Positions 43,784 through 45,873 of a stretch of 45,873 bases of DNA are shown here, one piece after another. Origin of the DNA: Alistipes sp. GTDB taxonomy: Bacteria > Bacteroidota > Bacteroidia > Bacteroidales > Rikenellaceae. Position 1 is the stretch's first letter; every line of letters starts with the position of its first letter. Below the pieces are notes generated by a model. The model ran no database searches. It saw only the letters and a program-made list of their open reading frames with translations, and was not told the origin of the DNA. The stretch covers positions 1 to 45,873 of the forward strand of contig JAFVIB010000031.1 of assembly GCA_017474235.1 (NCBI GenBank), in the 5' to 3' direction. A program made the translations under genes and the position numbers.

Positions 43784-44917
43784 ATGTCTCGCACAAACGG
43801 AAATATATACCGCGACTATCGCAAAGGTAAGCAGAAGAAAACGAGAAAGAGCTTCAGCTTCACGATGCTGCTCTTTTTGGTTGATATAATAATGGTGGTA
43901 GCTCTGCTGCTGCTCGCTGCCGCTACGATTATCTGCTGCATAACCCCGAATATAGCACCTGAACGACTCGGAATATTCTCGGTCGTCGTTCTTGGCGCAC
44001 CTATTATATATATACTCCAACTTATCGTACTGCTCTATTGGGCTGTAAGGTGGAAATGGAGCTTGGCGTGTGTAACACTATTCTTTGTGGTTATCAGCAC
44101 ACTAAACATTGGTGGCTACTACCGTATGTCCTTCAAGCAGAAGGCGGAGGGCAAGTACTCGTCGCGCAATACAATCAAGGTTATCAGCTATAATATCGCC
44201 AACTCGAATACCCAATCGCTTATCGACACGCTGGCACTGCATACCCCGACAATACTCTGCCTTCAGGAGTATAACCCCGGGGAGGAGGAGCTGTGGAAGC
44301 GTTTAGGCTCAAAATATACGACCACTGCCAATGGCAAGGGGGACTTTTCGTGCGAGATTTTTACCAATCGACGCATCCTCAAGCAGGGTCTTATAGACTC
44401 TCTGCCTCGTCATAACGCCATTTGGGCGGATATTTTAGTGGATAAAGATACCATCCGCGTTGTCAATATTCACCTGCAATCGACCTCTATTACGGCTCAA
44501 GATATTAAGTTTGTCGAGGCACATCAGTATATGACCGATAGCGCACGCAGCTCGAAGATAAAGGTTATCTCTGACAAACTTATCGAAAATAATATCTATC
44601 GCAGCAATCAGGCGCGAAAGGTGCGTGAGTTTATCTACCGCTCTGCACAACCCAAAATTATCGTCTGCGGAGACTTTAACGATGTACCGCTATCATTCAG
44701 CTATAACGCTATTGCAGAGCCACTTAATAGTGCCTTTGTCGCGGCTGGCTCAGGCTATTCGCATACATTCAACGGCTTCTTTAAGCTGCTGCAAATTGAC
44801 CATCTGCTCGCCTCTGACCACTTCGATATTCTCACATACGAGGTGGACTATACGATGGGTGAGTCAGACCACTACCCTGTTATATCAAGACTTAAAATAA
44901 ATAGAGAAAATAAATAA
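43784..44917 (+). CDS. Membrane-anchored endonuclease/exonuclease/phosphatase (EEP) family protein
   Basis: A 377-residue protein with about three N-terminal membrane helices (about 28-51, 62-90, 96-110). An EEP domain from about residue 130 follows: VISYNIANSNTQSLIDTL, ILCLQEYNPGEEE (metal-binding Glu), VVNIHLQS, IVCGDFNDVPLS (catalytic Asp and Asn) and the terminal GESDHYPVIS. Bacteroidota homologues are widespread; possible substrates include nucleic acids, phosphoinositides or other phosphodiesters. The predicted topology places the catalytic part outside the cytoplasm, though this is uncertain. Confidence 0.85.
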   Translation: MSRTNGNIYRDYRKGKQKKTRKSFSFTMLLFLVDIIMVVALLLLAAATIICCITPNIAPERLGIFSVVVLGAPIIYILQLIVLLYWAVRWKWSLACVTLFFVVISTLNIGGYYRMSFKQKAEGKYSSRNTIKVISYNIANSNTQSLIDTLALHTPTILCLQEYNPGEEELWKRLGSKYTTTANGKGDFSCEIFTNRRILKQGLIDSLPRHNAIWADILVDKDTIRVVNIHLQSTSITAQDIKFVEAHQYMTDSARSSKIKVISDKLIENNIYRSNQARKVREFIYRSAQPKIIVCGDFNDVPLSFSYNAIAEPLNSAFVAAGSGYSHTFNGFFKLLQIDHLLASDHFDILTYEVDYTMGESDHYPVISRLKINRENK

Positions 44918-44932
44918 AAACGACACAACACT

Positions 44933-45385
44933 ATGATTTTAGATTCAATCAAAAACGCAGAGCTCTACTATCCGCTCAACCCACGCTTTAAGGCAGCATT
45001 TGACTTCCTTGCGCAGTGCAATCCAAAGACTATCTCTGTAGGCAGACACGATATTATCGATGGCGAGGTTTTTGTAAATGTTATGGAGATAGATCTCAAG
45101 CCGCGCTATGAGGCACTACTTGAGGTACACGACAAGTATATTGATATACAGGTAATTATCGGCGGAGCAACAAAGGAGGAGTTCGGTTGGTCTGAGCGTA
45201 AGGACTGCAAGAAGGCACGCGGCGAGTTTGATACCGAGAAGGATGTTCAGTTCTATACTGACGAGCCACAGGTATTCTATACAATGCGTGAAGGTCAGTT
45301 CTCAATCCTCTATCCGGAGGATGCTCACGCGCCAATGCTCGGCACGGGTAAGATTAAAAAGATGATTTTCAAGATCTTGAAGTAA
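44933..45385 (+). CDS. YhcH/YjgK/YiaL-family protein
   Basis: A 150-residue cupin-like protein of the YhcH/YjgK/YiaL family (formerly DUF386), linked in other bacteria to sugar-acid metabolism such as sialic acid or 2,3-diketo-gulonate use. Typical patterns are GRHDIIDGEVFVNVMEID, the ALLEVHDKYIDIQVIIGG segment near 61-78, and FSILYPEDAHAPMLG near 122-136 with likely metal-ligand His. No sugar-catabolic gene lies nearby, so the pathway is not shown. It follows the EEP gene by 15 bases. Confidence 0.88.
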   Translation: MILDSIKNAELYYPLNPRFKAAFDFLAQCNPKTISVGRHDIIDGEVFVNVMEIDLKPRYEALLEVHDKYIDIQVIIGGATKEEFGWSERKDCKKARGEFDTEKDVQFYTDEPQVFYTMREGQFSILYPEDAHAPMLGTGKIKKMIFKILK

Positions 45386-45399
45386 TTTTTTTAGTCAAA

Positions 45400-45434
45400 T
45401 TTGTTGCATTTTAAATATTTTGTTCATACATTTG
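45400..45434 (+). promoter_or_regulatory. Putative promoter upstream of the last lipoprotein gene
   Basis: TACATTTG at 45427-45434 fits TAnnTTTG, with TTG at 45404-45406 spaced 20 bases upstream. A second box, TATATTTG, lies at 45456-45463. Either gives a leader of about 80-110 bases. Confidence 0.45.
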
Positions 45435-45449
45435 TGATATAAATGTGGT

Positions 45450-45491
45450 GGACAATATATTTGTCCCCTCTCCCCGTATATCGGGGGGGGG
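45450..45491 (+). promoter_or_regulatory. Leader hairpins with a nine-G tract
   Basis: GGACAA-TATAT-TTGTCC (45450-45466) and CCCCG-TATAT-CGGGG (45472-45486) are two small perfect hairpins sharing the same loop TATAT. The second continues into a run of nine G residues (45483-45491). They lie between candidate promoters and the lipoprotein start. Confidence 0.6.
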
Positions 45492-45548
45492 ATTTTAGCG
45501 TTTGATTATCAACAAGTTACAACAATTTATACTTAAAACTAAATGTTT

Positions 45549-45873
45549 ATGAAAAAATTTTTCTCTCTTTTGATGTCGGTTGCTGTATTGTTCAGCGTGA
45601 CATCTTGTACGCAGGAGGATATTACAACCTCTATCGCGGATGGTAATGAGGTGCTTGTTACCCTTACCACTACACTTGCGAGCGTTGATACCCGTGCCGT
45701 CTATGGCAATGGTGACAATGTGAACAAGCTTATCTACAATGTCTATGACGCTCAGAATGGTGACTTGCTCACAAATCTCAGCGGCACAGCCACTGCTACC
45801 GCTCCTGGTAAGTTTACTGTTCAGCTCAAGATGCTCAAGGGTATGAAGTATCACTTCGTATTTTGGGCTCAGA
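45549..45873 (+). CDS. Fimbrillin-like (DUF6562-type) surface lipoprotein, partial (3' end outside window)
   Basis: The frame is open to the window edge, giving 108 residues. ATG 45549 starts the lipoprotein signal MKKFFSLLMSVAVLFSVTSC (Cys20); ATG 45543 would add two residues. The mature part EVLVTLTTTLASVDTR, then AVYGNGDNVNKLIYNVYDAQ, then YHFVFWAQ aligns by eye with the lipoprotein encoded at 8915-9748, including the Arg before a short residue and the FWAQ motif. It is therefore a paralogue of the fimbrial-type gene 36 kb upstream. The leader contains two hairpins and a nine-G tract. Confidence 0.75.
   Translation, partial: MKKFFSLLMSVAVLFSVTSCTQEDITTSIADGNEVLVTLTTTLASVDTRAVYGNGDNVNKLIYNVYDAQNGDLLTNLSGTATATAPGKFTVQLKMLKGMKYHFVFWAQ

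Overview
The window looks like chromosome from a Gram-negative member of the order Bacteroidales (Bacteroidota). Evidence: SecA is about 1,095 residues with a lineage-type insertion; MurF and alanine racemase are fused; surface lipoproteins resemble the DUF3575 / FimB-Mfa2 / DUF6562 fimbrillin families; there is a complete Na+-pumping NADH:quinone reductase; many starts lack a Shine-Dalgarno; and upstream regions carry Bacteroidales-type -7 boxes (TAnnTTTG). LpxK and LptD show an LPS-bearing outer membrane. Genus cannot be fixed from this stretch. No rRNA, tRNA, transposase, integrase, phage gene or CRISPR array was seen.

Layout. 1-6239 (+): an intergenic palindromic repeat, then secA, a dCMP-deaminase-like gene, a PLP aminotransferase and a nucleotidyltransferase-like gene. 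6277-9748 (+): a three-gene surface/fimbrial-type operon closed by a bidirectional terminator. 9816-12161 (-): lpxK, purine nucleoside phosphorylase and ssb. 12289-17740 (+): M23 lipoprotein, PNPOx-like protein, ispD, a membrane PH-like protein, a membrane LytTR regulator and an acyl-CoA ligase ending in a strong terminator. 17741-18831: an accessory-looking stretch with a long leader, a small DprA-like gene whose start lies in a hairpin, a duplicated 72-base sequence and a 130-base hairpin that runs into the nqrF stop codon. 18830-24565 (-): nqrABCDEF. 24694-28307 (+): TatD-like hydrolase, tcdA, a D-2-hydroxyacid dehydrogenase, a second palindromic repeat and a lysA-like decarboxylase, closed by a 24-bp perfect hairpin. 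28389-36012 (-): cell-envelope and DNA-repair group (amidase, MCE protein, mutS2, murF-alr, RsmI-like methyltransferase). 36071-45385 (+): lptD, grpE, dnaJ, a third palindromic repeat, a small membrane protein, mutL, rhomboid protease, EEP-family hydrolase and a YhcH-like protein. 45549-end (+): a partial DUF6562-like surface lipoprotein.

Most genes are ordinary housekeeping. The unusual material lies between genes: a three-copy family of long, self-complementary intergenic elements with terminal inverted repeats and a covarying base pair (1-140, 26954-27145, 40723-40882); the unrelated duplicated repeat and giant hairpin at 18554-18831; hairpins over the starts of the DprA-like gene and lptD; a nine-G tract in the leader of a surface lipoprotein gene; and strong Shine-Dalgarnos confined to inner nqr genes. 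Two proteins have altered active sites: MutL lacks the endonuclease motifs, and the M23 protein has HxD in place of HxH.
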